Below are positions 1 to 10,520 of a stretch of DNA of 64,000 nucleotides, one piece after another. The translations under genes and the position numbers were made by a program. Position 1 is the first letter of the stretch, and each line of letters opens with the position of its first letter. The notes under the pieces were generated by a model. That model was not told where the DNA came from. It worked only from the letters and a program-made list of their open reading frames with translations, and made no database searches. The stretch is taken from assembly GCA_029204225.1 (NCBI GenBank), contig CM055107.1:6608873-6672872 (forward strand). The letters are read 5' to 3'. The DNA comes from Diphasiastrum complanatum (Eukaryota > Streptophyta > Lycopodiopsida > Lycopodiales > Lycopodiaceae).

Positions 1-777
1 GTTGATGATCTGATTTTACATGTGTGGAGCATGTTCCCACGTGTGAAAGGATGTACTTTTCATGTTTGTATATATCCGAATTGATTTTATATCATTCTAG
101 TTAGTGTGAACATGAAATGACTAGTTTTTAGTCAAGTTGAATAGTCACCTACAAATTAGCTTTTCCTTGCATGTGCATGAGTAAATGCTCCCACATGGCA
201 AGTGGATGTTCACACATGTGTATAGAGTACTAGAAGATAAGAGTTGACCATTTTTCTTAGATCCTATTTTGTAGGGAATATTCCTATATTCTAGGAGACT
301 AGCTTTTTGGATCTTAGTCATATTCTAGAAGGTCAACTATTGGATAAGCATCAAGGATGGATCAAATGGATAGATCTGAGTGATGTGGCACTCGTCACAC
401 GTGTGAAGACCTGCTGGACTGTACCAGACTCATGGATGTACTTGATCCATAAAAGGATCATCATTTTGTTAAGAAGATTGATGAGACTTTTGCACTCTAC
501 ACTTTTGTGAGGTTTCTAGTCATTTGTCTTGTGATTTTTATGTATGAATGCTATCAAGTTTCATTGTACTTTTTGTTTCAGGTTCAGGCCGTACTGTGGA
601 CAGTACTCCACACGTGTGAAGCCTCCTTCACTAAAAAATGATGTGTTGATCCATTGCTCTTGCTTAAATCCAAGATGTAATGTGTAGAACTTGATAGATT
701 AATTGATTAAGCAACCAATAACCCTCTATGATTGTAAATTACAATCATTATTGTCCTAAAAACTATAAAATTTATCA
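1..777 (+). repeat. 5' LTR of element A (left end outside window)
   Basis: Bases 1 to about 97 match 5406-5502 of the 3' LTR, and the segment 331-777 matches, inverted, 14869-15332 in element D. The LTR ends in ATCA just before the primer-binding site, so a full LTR would be about 842 bp and run TG...CA. It contains copies of the palindrome CACACGTGTG at 396-405 and 609-618. The second follows a dyad, GTACTGTGGACAGTAC (591-606). No TATA box could be placed with confidence. Confidence 0.85.
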
Positions 778-789
778 GGGTATCAGAGC
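778..789 (+). other. Primer-binding site of element A
   Basis: GGGTATCAGAGC follows the LTR end directly. It matches the usual plant Copia primer site TGGTATCAGAGC, complementary to the 3' end of initiator tRNA-Met, except for the first base. The leader 790-1369 has no recognisable gene; it holds one further CACACATGTG palindrome at 940-949. Confidence 0.8.
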
Positions 790-1369
790 TAAGTAAGAGA
801 GTGATCATTGAATCATAAATCTTGTAAAGATCATTGGCAAAATTTGTTTTTGGCCAATACTAGTGAGGGCGAGTTCTTCTAGAGTGATAGCTTGTAATCA
901 TTTGGATCAAAATGACTTGGAGGCTGTATATGTACTTTTCACACATGTGAAACCATATAACAACTTTCAATACAAGTTACTTTGTGTTTGTTGGTCCCAA
1001 AATCACAATACTAGCTCATTTTTGGTGCTTTTTGAAGCATAGTATTGATCTAGATTCATTCTAGCTAATGCCTATGACCAAATAGTGTTTTGGATCATTG
1101 AAGCATTTCTTTTTAGAGTCTAAGATCAGATCTTAGAGGCTGATTTGTTGAGATCCTTAGTTGAAGTGAAATCTCTAAGAAAAGTGTAAAGCAATTTTTT
1201 TTGTGAGAGTGAAAGCTAGGAATTTTTGGCAAGATCTTTGAGTATCATTCAAGCTTGTGTGCTAGTTTGATAGAGACAAGCCTATAGGCATTCTAGTAAG
1301 CTTTAGGCCATTTCATAGATCTTTTAAAATTCAAAAATCTTCGTGATTTTAAAAAGCATTCATTCTAAA

Positions 1370-2282
1370 ATGTCATCCATGGGTGGATATTTGATGGAAT
1401 CAAGTGAGAGACTCACTTCCACAAACTATTCCATTTGGAAAGTGAGAATGAATCACTCCTAGTGATCCATGATCTATATGACATAGTTCAAGGAGTAGAG
1501 GAAGAGCCTCAAACTCCCCAAGAACAAGCCAAATACAAGAAGAGAGCAAGATTAGCTCTACATTGCATAAAGTTAAATGTATGCAATGACCTCTTGAAAG
1601 AGGTGTCTTCTTGTACCTCATCCAAAGAGGCTTGGGATTCATTAAAGAGCATTTATGAATCCAACAATATTTCAAGAATCCTCATGCTAAGAAATCAAGT
1701 TTTCCAAATCATGAAAGGAAGTGGAGAGAATGGACAAGAGTATGTCCTTAGGATCAAATCTCTTAACAAGGAGTTAAGTGCAATAGGAGAGAAGATCCAA
1801 GATCAAGAACTAGTACAAATCATCTTGAATGGTCTAGGTGATGAGTTCACCAACTTAGTCCAATCATTTGCCATTCAAGACTCTCTTCCATCCATTGAAA
1901 AGTTGCACAATGTTCTTGTGGCCTAGGAGAGTAGGCTTCTACACCTCAAGACAAGAATGGATAGCATGTCACTTAATGTTGGAGAGGAGAAAGCTAACTT
2001 TACATCTAAAGGCAAGAAGAAGCAAAATCCATTCAAGAAAAATCAAGGCAAGGAGGTCGAGATGAAGAATGGATGATCTACCTCCAAAGGCAAAGTGAAG
2101 AACAAGGCAAAACTAAAGTGTTTCTTTTGTGGAAAGAAAGGACACTTTGTCTCAGAATGCTACTTGAAGAAGAATCAACAAGCCAAAAGAGATCAAGGGA
2201 ACATTGCTCAAGAGGAAGAAGAAGAGGATGGATTCAACACATCCTTAATGGTTGCATCTACACCAACTTCAAGTCAAGACAC
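1370..2282 (+). pseudogene. Copia gag (element A), broken
   Basis: This region encodes the structural Gag that would form cytoplasmic virus-like particles. It starts at ATG 1370, whose product resembles the gag N-termini of elements at 17.4 and 25.6 kb. A 1-nt loss near 1449 moves the frame. The gag body (UBN2-type helical region) then runs to an in-frame TAG at 1924, and a TGA follows at 2074. A CX2CX4HX4C zinc knuckle (CFFCGKKGHFVSEC) is intact at about 2119-2160. The call rests on similarity to the other gag genes in this window and the knuckle. The three lesions rule out function. Confidence 0.9.
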
Positions 2283-2622
2283 ATGGTGGATAGATAGTGG
2301 GGCTAGTTCCCACATGTCTTTTAACAAGCATTATTTTTCTACTCTTCTATCTTGTAATGACTCTAAGAAGTCAATATACACTGCTAGTGATCAAGCATGC
2401 AAGATAGATGGCATAGGATCTATACCTCTTTGCTTAGGCACATCTAAAAGGATAAATCTAGATAATGTTTTGTATGTTCCTACCATTTCAAGAAACTTGC
2501 TTAGTGTAGGACAATTAATGGACAATGGACTAGATGTACATTTCAAGAATGGAGTTTGTTCCATCTTGAAAAATGATAAGCTAGTGGCATTAAGCAAGGT
2601 AACTTTTCAAGTTGGATGCTAA
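2283..2622 (+). pseudogene. Copia aspartic protease region (element A)
   Basis: The polyprotein-processing protease begins with WWIDSGASSHM, where D-S-G is the catalytic triplet of retroviral-type aspartic proteases. It is in the same frame as the zinc knuckle upstream. The frame ends at 2622, before integrase, which resumes in another frame at about 2649. The usual pre-integrase junction is therefore broken by a small indel between 2600 and 2650. The active-site residues themselves look intact. Confidence 0.85.
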
Positions 2623-2648
2623 TGTTGCAAGTGAAAGTGTGAACTCAA

Positions 2649-3762
2649 GTGGAGCTTTGGCGTAAGAGATTAGGCCATCCTAATCTTCAATCTATGGAGT
2701 CAATGGCAAGCAAGGAACTAGCTCTCGGGCTATCAAGAGCTTTCAAGAAGTGTGGAAAGATGTGTGAGGCATGTGGCCTTGCAAAGTCACACAAGTCTTC
2801 TTACAAGAGATTTTCATCAAGATCTCTCTCTCTCTCTCCCTTGGATCTCATACATTCTGATGTACATAGTTTTTCACATGCAAGTAATGGAGGTGCCTTG
2901 ATGTATGTAGCTTTTATAGATGATTGTACTAGATTCACATGGATTGAGTTACTATCAAAGAAAAGTCTTGTTTATGAAGCTTTCATTAAGTTCAAGTCTC
3001 TAGTAGAGAAACAACTTAGTACTTCTATCAAAGCACTAAGATGTGATAATGGAGGAGAGTACACCTCCAATAAAATGAAAGACTTTTGTGAGATCAATAG
3101 TATTAAGTTACAATACACTTGTTCCTACACCCCTCAAAAACAAAATGGGGTGGCCGAGAGGAAAAATGGGAGTCTATGAGTGTGCAAAGTCTTTGAGACT
3201 TGATGCATCACTTCCCATCTCATTTTGGGGAGAAGCCATAACATGTGCTAATTATTTGTGTAATAGACTTCCTAGTAGTGCTATAGATGGGATCTCACCT
3301 TATCAAGCCTTGTTTGATAAGAAACCCAATGTAAAAGATTTTAAGATCTTTGGATGTATTTGTTATGTACACATTCCTTTGGAGACTAAAAGGAAAGAAG
3401 ATGCTACCTCCTTCAAAGGAATCTTTGTTGGCTATGGAGAAAATAGCAAGGGATATAGGATATATGATCCTACCTCCAAGAAAGTAAAGGTAAGCAAGGA
3501 TGTACTTCTTGATGAGTCACAATTTGCTAAGAGCTTGTCAAATGGATCTAACCCATTGTGCATTGAAGATCTTGACAAATCCGAGGAGGATCTTGACAAA
3601 CCTGAGGAGGATCATGACAAACCCGAGGATGGAGATTTGGATCCGAGTCAAAAGGGGCCGAGAAGATCATCAAGGAGCAAGGCCGAGCCCTCAAGGCTCA
3701 CCTATGTGGACAAGGGAAAGCAAAAGGAAGACTCTACACCTTCTACCTTTACTCCTTTTTAG
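2649..3762 (+). pseudogene. Copia integrase (element A), frameshifted
   Basis: The pre-integrase HHCC-like segment (LGHPN...CEACGLAKSHK) is followed by an rve core. The first Asp is in HSD, the second in RCDNGGEY, and the Glu in QNGVAERKN, giving the D,D,E catalytic set. The frame changes near 3172, after the Glu, and the C-terminal part runs to 3762. That tail is rich in acidic direct repeats (EEDLDKPEEDHDKPED). The enzyme would join cDNA to host DNA. The frame change makes this copy non-functional. Confidence 0.9.
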
Positions 3763-3767
3763 CTACA

Positions 3768-4481
3768 TTGCTTGAAGAACCATCATCTTTTGAAGAAGCG
3801 TATAAATCTAAAGTTTGGAGAGATGCAATGCAAGTAGAGTATGATGCATTAGAAGAGATTCATACTTGGAATCTTGTAAATCTTCCAAGAGGAAAGAAAC
3901 CACTTTCATGTAATTGGATTTATAGAATTAAGTACAATCAAGATGGATCTATTAGTAAGTACAAATCTAGGCTTGTTGCTAAGGGATTTCTTTAAATAAA
4001 AAAATTGGATTATGAAGAAACATTTGCACCTGTAGCTAAGCTTGTAACTATTAGATTAATCATTTGCATTGCTACTTTGTTCAAATGGGATCTCTACCAA
4101 ATGGATGTGACAAATGCCTTCTTGAATGGCTTCTTAGAAGAGGAAATCTACATGATGCAACCCGAGGGCTTCATCAGGGTTGGTGAGGAGCAAAAGGTGT
4201 GCTACTTAAGGAAGAGCCTATATGGCTTGAAGCAAGCACCTAGAGCTTGGTACTCTAGGTTGTATGATTTTCTCTATTCCCTTGGCTTTGTACTAAGTGC
4301 TTATGAACATTCTTTATATTTCAAATGTAATGAAGGAAAGATCATCATTTTGGTTCTTCATGTTGATGACATCATTATGACAGGAAATGATGATGATGGC
4401 ATAGGCAAAGTAAAAGTTGACTTATCTAGTGAGTTCAAGATGGTAGATCTAGGCTTTCTAAAGTTTATACTTGGGATATAA
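3768..4481 (+). pseudogene. Copia reverse transcriptase (element A), two stop codons
   Basis: This is an RVT_2-type RT. It shows the thumb-proximal block ending SRLVAKGF, then the blocks [27 protein letters not shown] and HVDDI. The catalytic Asp pair is kept, but the usual Tyr of YVDD is His here. TAA codons interrupt the frame at 3993-3995 and 4479-4481, without changing the frame. Both point to decay by point mutation. Confidence 0.92.
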
Positions 4482-5327
4482 GTGTCTAGAAGTAGCAATT
4501 GTACTTTCATAAGTCAATCTAAGTATGCTACTTCCATTCTTGAAATATTTGGTATGAAAGATCGTAAGGGGATTGACGCCCCTATGGAGCATGTTGTGAA
4601 AGCAACTAATGAAGGTGATGAAGCATCCTTTGAGGACATCACCCTCTTTAGGAAGCTTATAGGCTCTCTAATCTATTTGACCATCACTAGACCTGACCTA
4701 AGTTTTTGTGTAAGCAAGTTGAGTCAAAGTATGCAAGCTCCTTTAGTTCATCATTGGAAAAGTGCCAAGAGAGTACTTAGATATGTTTCTAGTACTAGAT
4801 TTTTTGGCATACTTTATGAAGGATCTAACTTGCACTTGAGAGCCTACTTGGATTCAGATTTTGCAGGTGACAAGATGGATAGGAAGTCCATTAGTGCATT
4901 TGCAACATTTCTTTGTGGAGGAGTGATATCTTGGCTTTCCAAAAAGCAAGATACAATCTCACTATCTTCTTGTGAAGCCGAGTACAAGGCATTGACTTCA
5001 ACAACCAAAGAGCTCCTATGGCTAAGAAGACTCTTGATGGAACTACATGTGCTAGAGGCCGAGGAGATCCCTTACATATTTTGTGACAATCAAGCTTCTC
5101 AACAAATTGCTTCAAATCCTATCTTTTATGCTAGAACAAAGCATATTGAGATAGCTCACCACTTTGTGAGGGAGAAGGTACAATCCAAGGAAGTGCAACT
5201 ACATCATGTACCATCATCCGAATGCATAGCTGATATCTTAACCAAAACATTGTCCAAAGATCCTTTTTTTAAGTTAAGATATGCTCTTGGAATTGTAGAT
5301 AGATGTACACTAGATTTGCCAAGTTAG
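4482..5327 (+). pseudogene. Copia RNase H (element A)
   Basis: The 281-codon open stretch continues the RT frame after the 4479 stop. It has the connection GSLIYLTITRPDLSF, then the RNase H blocks YLDSDFAGD, SLSSCEAEYKAL and FCDNQASQ, and the C-terminal block ARTKHIEIAHHFVREK...ADILTKTL. Asp, Glu and Asp metal ligands are present. It would degrade the RNA strand of the hybrid during cDNA synthesis. It ends 13 bp before the 3' LTR. Confidence 0.92.
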
Positions 5328-5328
5328 A

Positions 5329-5340
5329 AGTCAGGAGGAG
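5329..5340 (+). other. Polypurine tract of element A
   Basis: The purine-rich AGTCAGGAGGAG lies directly before the TG that opens the 3' LTR. This is the expected site for plus-strand cDNA priming. Confidence 0.7.
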
Positions 5341-5502
5341 TGTTGAAAATTGTCACTTCTCACTTGACATTGGTTCATGTAAATATTGATCAAACATTAG
5401 AATATGTTGATAATCTGATTTCACACATGTGGAGCCTGTTCCCACGTGTGAAAGGATGTGCTTTTCATGTTTGTATATATCGAAATTGATTTTGTATCAT
5501 TC
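5341..5502 (+). repeat. 3' LTR of element A, truncated
   Basis: Begins TGTTGAAAATTG after the polypurine tract. From 5406 it matches the window start, and similarity stops at about 5502. Only about 162 of an expected 842 bp remain. The sequence then passes abruptly into the RNase H remnant of another Copia element, so a deletion or rearrangement joined the two. Confidence 0.85.
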
Positions 5503-5681
5503 CTTGTGTCATATATCTTGGAGAAAACTTGATATATTGGCTTTCCAAAAAGCAAGATATTGTATCACTCTCATCGTGTGAAGCTAAGTATAAGGCACTC
5601 ACTACAACAACAAAGGAAGTGCTTTAGATCAAGAGGTTACTAGTGGAGCTAAAGATAATCATGGAAGAGGACCTACCTACG
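5503..5681 (+). pseudogene. Copia RNase H remnant H0, left half
   Basis: Translation shows WLSKKQDIVSLSSCEAKYKA followed by a KRLLVEL block, the centre of a Copia RNase H, with one in-frame stop (TAG) at about 5626. It is interrupted at 5681 by element B and continues after 11662. Ignoring B and one copy of the target duplication, the frame reads on without a break. H0 was therefore the insertion target and is older than B. Confidence 0.85.
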
Positions 5682-5955
5682 AGTTAGAATTAAAGTAGAA
5701 TCACTGTCTTACTGTACTGTGGGTCCTATCAGTTGATAAGCATCAGTTGGCCTCGCCACGAGGCAAGTCGACGGGACACACATCCCGCCAACGGCAACCT
5801 AGGTCATGCATGGGTTGCCTGAGTGAGCAACTATATGTACAGTGTATTTTCATTTTGAGAAATACAGTTGCTATGTGAGCTTGTTGTGGAGAGTGTTTTC
5901 TGTCTGTGTTACTGTGTAGCATGATCTATGTTCCTGTGCAAAGCAAATTCTAAGT
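5682..5955 (+). repeat. 5' LTR of element B
   Basis: The 274-bp terminal repeat pairs with 11389-11662, and a third inverted copy lies at 45958-46215. It abuts the primer site directly. The ends form an imperfect inverted repeat (AGTTAGAATT versus ACTTAGAATT on the reverse strand). No clear TATA box was identified. Confidence 0.9.
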
Positions 5956-5968
5956 TGGTATCAGAGCC
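5956..5968 (+). other. Primer-binding site of element B
   Basis: TGGTATCAGAGCC immediately follows the LTR. It is complementary to the 3' end of plant initiator tRNA-Met, the standard Copia primer. Confidence 0.92.
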
Positions 5969-7253
5969 GTACAGGGAATGTACACAATACAGCATCGCCG
6001 TTGAAGAGAGCTTCGGGAGAACTGTCTTCTGAGAGTTTGGGGTTTATGGCGGGTTGAAGATGGAAAGAGAAGCACTGGTGCATGGTTTCTAGTTTATAGA
6101 GGCTTGCCAAGCTCAACAGAGGGATTATTAGCCTGTGCATAGCATCAGATAGGGAAAAATTTGGTGAAAAATTGACAATTTTGAAGCCAGTTGAAAATTG
6201 AAACCGGGTTTGGGGTTATGGTTTTTTATACATAACTGGTGATTTCTTAACTGTTTATGCACCATTTTGGATGTCGTAAGAACAGGTTGGAAGCTAATTA
6301 CATTGTCAAGCATCCATGGAGAGATTATGCAGGTTATGTCAGAGATTTGTCTCCAGATAGTTAACCTAGCATATTTGCGGTAAAAGGTGAAAAAAGCCAC
6401 TTTGTCAAGTTGAGCTAAAATCACCGTTTCTCCACGGAATTTCATGATTGAACATTCTACAGACTTGGTATCAGTAGGGCAACCTTGCTCCAGGCCTCAG
6501 ATCGTGCTCAAATCGATCCAAAAACAAAATTGATCAAGCAAAAACCAGTTTGGGGATGCGCGGCAGTAGACAGAGGAGCGTGGAGTTCACGTGCGACGAA
6601 CGGGACAGTAGCTTAGTGTTTTGAAGTGTCCAGTGGCTTCAAAAGTGTAGTTCAATGCACCCATGCAAGGAAGTCCACAAGATCATCTCCACAACGATTG
6701 ACAGACATGATTAATTGCATCTGGACCACAGAATTGAAACCTATCGCTGGATTTAACTAAAGTGGGCCCTGAAGAATTGAAGTGTATTTTGGCCTTCAAC
6801 TTCATTAAAAATTTTCATACTAAAATTGGAGATGGGTCCCTTCACAAGTGAAGATTGAAGTTTCTTCAAGGTGAAAAAACAGTTCAAAAACAAAGAAAAT
6901 CCCTATTTTTGGGTCCTTGGCCCGTTTTGACCCAAACAAAACACTATAACCTCCAAACGAAGGGCACCCGGACTGTACCTACAAGTATGGTACAACAAAA
7001 CAGAGTGATTTCAATGGAGAACATGTAAGGAGTGCGTCAAAAGTGATTTCACCATTCCACTGGGCACGTAGTTGGGAGTTGACGACTGAGTGCATTTCGA
7101 AAGGCGACGCCTATTTGGCTTTCAAATTGGTGGGAAAGCGGCGAGTGGCCTGGTAAGGGAAAAAGTGCAGGTCATTATTTTCAACTTTTGACATCACAAT
7201 TGGCCTCGACATACTGCTTTTAGCCTACGGCAGAAGTTTCAAGCAGTTTTTCG
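5969..7253 (+). other. Long untranslated leader of element B
   Basis: There are 1285 bp between the primer site and the gag start with no convincing coding region. The same stretch is found, inverted, in element G (about 44690-45944), so it is a stable part of the family. The few short open frames on either strand show no family signature. It probably holds packaging and dimerisation signals, which is an inference from general retroelement biology. Confidence 0.7.
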
Positions 7254-8050
7254 ATGGCAAACATGGGAGAGTCCATTTTGAGTGAAAGTAGCAAATCGGA
7301 TGGGATTTCCAACTATGCAGTGTGGAAATTCAAAATGAAAAACATACTGATGGAGAAAGATGTGTGGGAAGTCATCACAGGTTATGAGAGAAGGCCACCA
7401 AATGAAACGGATATCAAAGTGTTTGACAAAAAGATGAGAAAATCCTTGACCTTCATTAACTTGTCAGTGAAGGATCACATCATTACCCACATTTGTGATG
7501 CTGTTACACCCAGACATGCATGGGATGTGCTAAAGGAGCAGTTTGAGACGTCAAATCTGTCTAGAATCATGTTTCAGAAGTCAAAGCTGAATAGTGCCCA
7601 AATGGATCAAGGAGAGCACATTCAGACGTACATGACTAGAATCAAGACATTGAGATATGAACTACATTCTATTGGTGAGTGCACGTGATGTGGAGTTGGT
7701 GCACAATGCATTGTGCGGCATTGCAGAACCCTATCAGATGTTTGTGAGCGGAATAGCATCAAGGGAAAGATTGCCAACCTTTGACGAGCTCACAAGAATC
7801 TTGATGCAGTAAGAGCAACGACGAGAAATGGTGAAAGCTAGATGTCAAGGCACTTGCGACATGCCAAAAACAAGGCAAGGGCAAGGGCAAGAAGAAGTCT
7901 AAGCAGGAATTTGTCAAGTCTCAGGAGGATGAGGGATCTTCCAGTAAGACCAAGAAGAAAGACAAGTGCTTCCATTGTGGTAAAAATGGCCATTGGAAGA
8001 GTGAATGGCGTAAATTCCTGGTGGAACAAGGCAAGGGGAAACCAAAGCAA
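7254..8050 (+). pseudogene. Copia gag (element B), frameshifted
   Basis: Start ATG 7254 (MANMGESILSESSKSDG) is matched by the gag of element G. The UBN2-like body (WKFKMKNILMEKDVWEV...LSRIMFQKSKLNSAQM) is open to 7688. Translation in another frame then continues with the matching gag C-terminal part, broken by a TAA/TAG-type stop near 7810. The zinc knuckle starts at about 7966 as CFHCGKNGHWKSE, but its last Cys is Trp (TGG at 8006-8008), so metal binding is lost. Gag would form the particle. Confidence 0.85.
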
Positions 8051-8524
8051 GTAGGTTACCTTGTCGATGAGGGTGAGATTGAAGACTCTAGCATCTTCAT
8101 ATCTACATTGTCATCTAATCAAGATGATCAAGCATGGTATATTGACTCGGGCAGGTAACAAGAATTGGTTCAGTAGCTTGAAAGTGTTGGATAATGGAAC
8201 GTCCGTTTCACAAGCAAATGGTGAGGTGTGCAGGATCAAGGGGATAGGCACTGTTTCAATCCAACTACCTGATGGCAAAAGTAGGATGATCAGGGAGTAC
8301 TTTACGTACCAGGTTTGAAGAAAAATATACTTTCTATTGGAGTCATTATTGATCAAAAGCTGAAAGTAGAATTCACCCATGATCGTTGCTTTGTGAAAGA
8401 TGTGAACCAAAAGTTCAAAGTTATTGCGAATGGAGTAAGGGAGCCCAATACAAAATTGTACAAGTTGAATGCTACAATCAAGGGGCAACATGGACTTGTA
8501 TAGTCCATTCCATCGCAAACTGAG
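8051..8524 (+). pseudogene. Copia protease and pre-integrase remnant (element B)
   Basis: AWYIDSG, the protease catalytic triplet, is found at about 8131-8151. The following ASxHM block is deleted, and the frame resumes as NKNWFSSLKVLDNG and CRIKGIGTVSIQLPDG. Together these are protease flap and pre-integrase sequences spread over two or three frames, with an inter-domain TAG near 8501. A deletion of a few codons beside the active site would abolish activity. Confidence 0.75.
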
Positions 8525-9748
8525 TTGTGGCATAAGAGGCTTGGTCACTTGAACCTAGGAAGCCTTAGATTGATGAGAAAATTGGAAATGGTAACAGGAT
8601 TGCCTACCATAGAAGATCACTTGAAATTGATGTGCGAATCTTGTGTATATGGGAAGCAGCATCGAGAGAAGTTCAATAAAGTGGGTGTTGCAAAAGCAAA
8701 GAACATCCTGGATTCAATCCACATTGATTTATGCAAGCCTATGAGGACCATGTCCTTAGGTAAAGCCTTCTATTTCATGACCTTTATTGATGATATGTCA
8801 CATAAGACGTGGATCTACATCTTGAAGAAGAAATCAGATGCATTTGACAACTTCAAGAGCTTCAAAGCATTGGTCAAAAATCAGACAAGTAGGAAGATCA
8901 AAGTCCTAAGATCAGATAGTGGAGGTGAGTACAAGTCTAATGACTTCAATGGTCTTTGTAATCAATGTGGGATTAAAAGACAATTTACACAAGCTCATAC
9001 TCCTGCTCTCAATGGTGTAGCTGAGCGCAAGAATCGTACGATTGTGGAAAGTGCCAGATCTATGCTAGCTAAGATGAAACTACCAAAAGATTTTTGGTCA
9101 GAAGCATGCAGTACGGCAGTCTATATTCAAAATAGAAGTCCTACCATTGCCATACCAAAGATAACACTTGAGGAAGCATTCACGAAGAAGAAACCAAAGG
9201 TGAACCACTTGCGAATCTTTGGATGTAAGGCCTTTGTACACGTTCCTAAGGAAGAGAGACATAAACTTGATGTAAAAGCTATCAAGTGCATATTCCTAGG
9301 AGATGATGATCGTGTGAAAGGCTATAGATGTTTTGATCTAGTGGAAAACAAAATCCATGTAAGTCGTGATGTTATCTTTGATGAATCCAAGATGTATGAA
9401 GACGAGGATGTTGAGAAAATAGATACATCTAGTGGGAAAGATGGTATAGTGAGGATACCAACTGATGATGATCCATTCATTGACCTTCCAAGTGATGAAA
9501 CAGAAGATACATCTCAAGATACTACTACTCAACCTCAAGAGATAGGTTGGAGAGGTAGGGACAAACCTTTTGGTGCAAGAAGGATTGAAGTTGCAGGTGA
9601 CAAACGCAAGGAGAAGGATGTACCGTGGGATACATTTTCACCAGGAAGCCGATCGCCTAACATGAAGCTCCCTAAGTGGTTTGAGAGATTGTTGGAGAGC
9701 CGTGACATGGATGACTTTCCAGGATCATCTAGCCAGGGAGAGCTATGA
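8525..9748 (+). CDS. Copia integrase region (element B), open 407 codons
   Basis: The GAG-pre-integrase segment (WHKRLGHLNLGSL...CESCVYGKQHREKF) is followed by the rve core. Catalytic residues are visible as D in HIDLCKP, D in RSDSGGEYKS and E in NGVAERKNRT. The C-terminal tail is Ser/Thr/Asp-rich up to the stop at 9748. The domain would integrate cDNA. It is uninterrupted but lies in a polyprotein that is broken on both sides, so independent expression is doubtful. Element F carries a close homologue. Confidence 0.85.
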   Translation: MWHKRLGHLNLGSLRLMRKLEMVTGLPTIEDHLKLMCESCVYGKQHREKFNKVGVAKAKNILDSIHIDLCKPMRTMSLGKAFYFMTFIDDMSHKTWIYILKKKSDAFDNFKSFKALVKNQTSRKIKVLRSDSGGEYKSNDFNGLCNQCGIKRQFTQAHTPALNGVAERKNRTIVESARSMLAKMKLPKDFWSEACSTAVYIQNRSPTIAIPKITLEEAFTKKKPKVNHLRIFGCKAFVHVPKEERHKLDVKAIKCIFLGDDDRVKGYRCFDLVENKIHVSRDVIFDESKMYEDEDVEKIDTSSGKDGIVRIPTDDDPFIDLPSDETEDTSQDTTTQPQEIGWRGRDKPFGARRIEVAGDKRKEKDVPWDTFSPGSRSPNMKLPKWFERLLESRDMDDFPGSSSQGEL

Positions 9749-10520
9749 AGATCAACAATAGAGAAGACACAACCTGAAAGGTATGAAGCAAATTATGCTC
9801 TCCTATCTAGAATTATTCAAAGCAAAGAACCTTCGACATATGGTGAAGCGAAGGATGATGACATTTGGGTCAAGGCCATGGGAGAGAAGATGGAGTCAAT
9901 TGCTAAGCATAGCACATGGGACTTAGTAGAACCACCAGTTGGCAAGAAACCCATTGGTTGCAAATGGGTATACAAAACTAAGTACCATGCAGATGGAAGT
10001 ATAGCAAAGCACAAGGCAAGATTGGTGATCAAAGGGTATGCACAAAGTAAAGGCATTGACTATGAGGAGAATGTAAGTGGAATACTCTACGTCTACTTGT
10101 TGCGTGAGCTTCACATTTTGGTTGGCCTTTGCATCAGATGGATGTGAAATCTACTTTTCTAAATGGTGAGTTAGAAGAAGAGGTGTTCATGGATCAACCT
10201 GAAAGCTTTGTAACGAAGGGACAAGAAAATAAAGTATGTCGCTTGAAGAAAGCACTTTATGGTCTTAAACAGGCACCACGTGTGTGGTATAGCAGGATTG
10301 ATGTCTATTTTCATTCAAAGGGGATGGTGAGAATACACCCTGATCCAAATCTATATGTCTTATGCTTTGATGGTATGGTTTCTTTGATTGCTCTTTATTT
10401 TGATGACTTGATTATTACGGGAAATAATCAAGAAATGTCAAGAAAGACCTCATGGAACAATTTGAGATGACAGATCTCAGCCTGATGCATTATTGCCTTG
10501 GAGTAGAGGTGTGCAAAAAG
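9749..10520 (+). pseudogene. Copia reverse transcriptase (element B), frameshifted
   Basis: After the TGA at 9748 the coding sequence continues with ERYEANYALLSRIIQ and then TWDLVEPPVGKKPIGCKWVY and KARLVIKGYAQSKGIDYEE. About a dozen codons before QMDVKSTFLNG are damaged, and the frame changes near 10075-10129. The block [10 protein letters not shown] is intact. The active site reads YFDDL instead of YVDDL, keeping both Asp. Another frame change follows near 10435. Element F has lesions in the same pre-QMDV region, so one of these may be ancestral. Confidence 0.88.

Larger units (their letters stand above)
1..5502 (+). mobile_element. Copia element A, degenerate, truncated at both ends
   Basis: This is a Ty1/Copia retrotransposon in the order LTR, primer site, gag, protease, integrase, RT, RNase H, polypurine tract, LTR. 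Integrase before RT defines Copia. The 5' LTR starts about 65 bp outside the window, because base 1 aligns with base 5406 of the 3' LTR. The 3' LTR stops after about 162 bp and runs into a different element. The coding region carries a 1-nt deletion, several nonsense codons and frame changes, so the copy is dead. All catalytic blocks are still readable, which implies an autonomous ancestor. Confidence 0.95.

Noticed and set aside
6128-6445. 105-codon minus-strand frame
   Set aside because: Antisense within the leader of element B, no motif.
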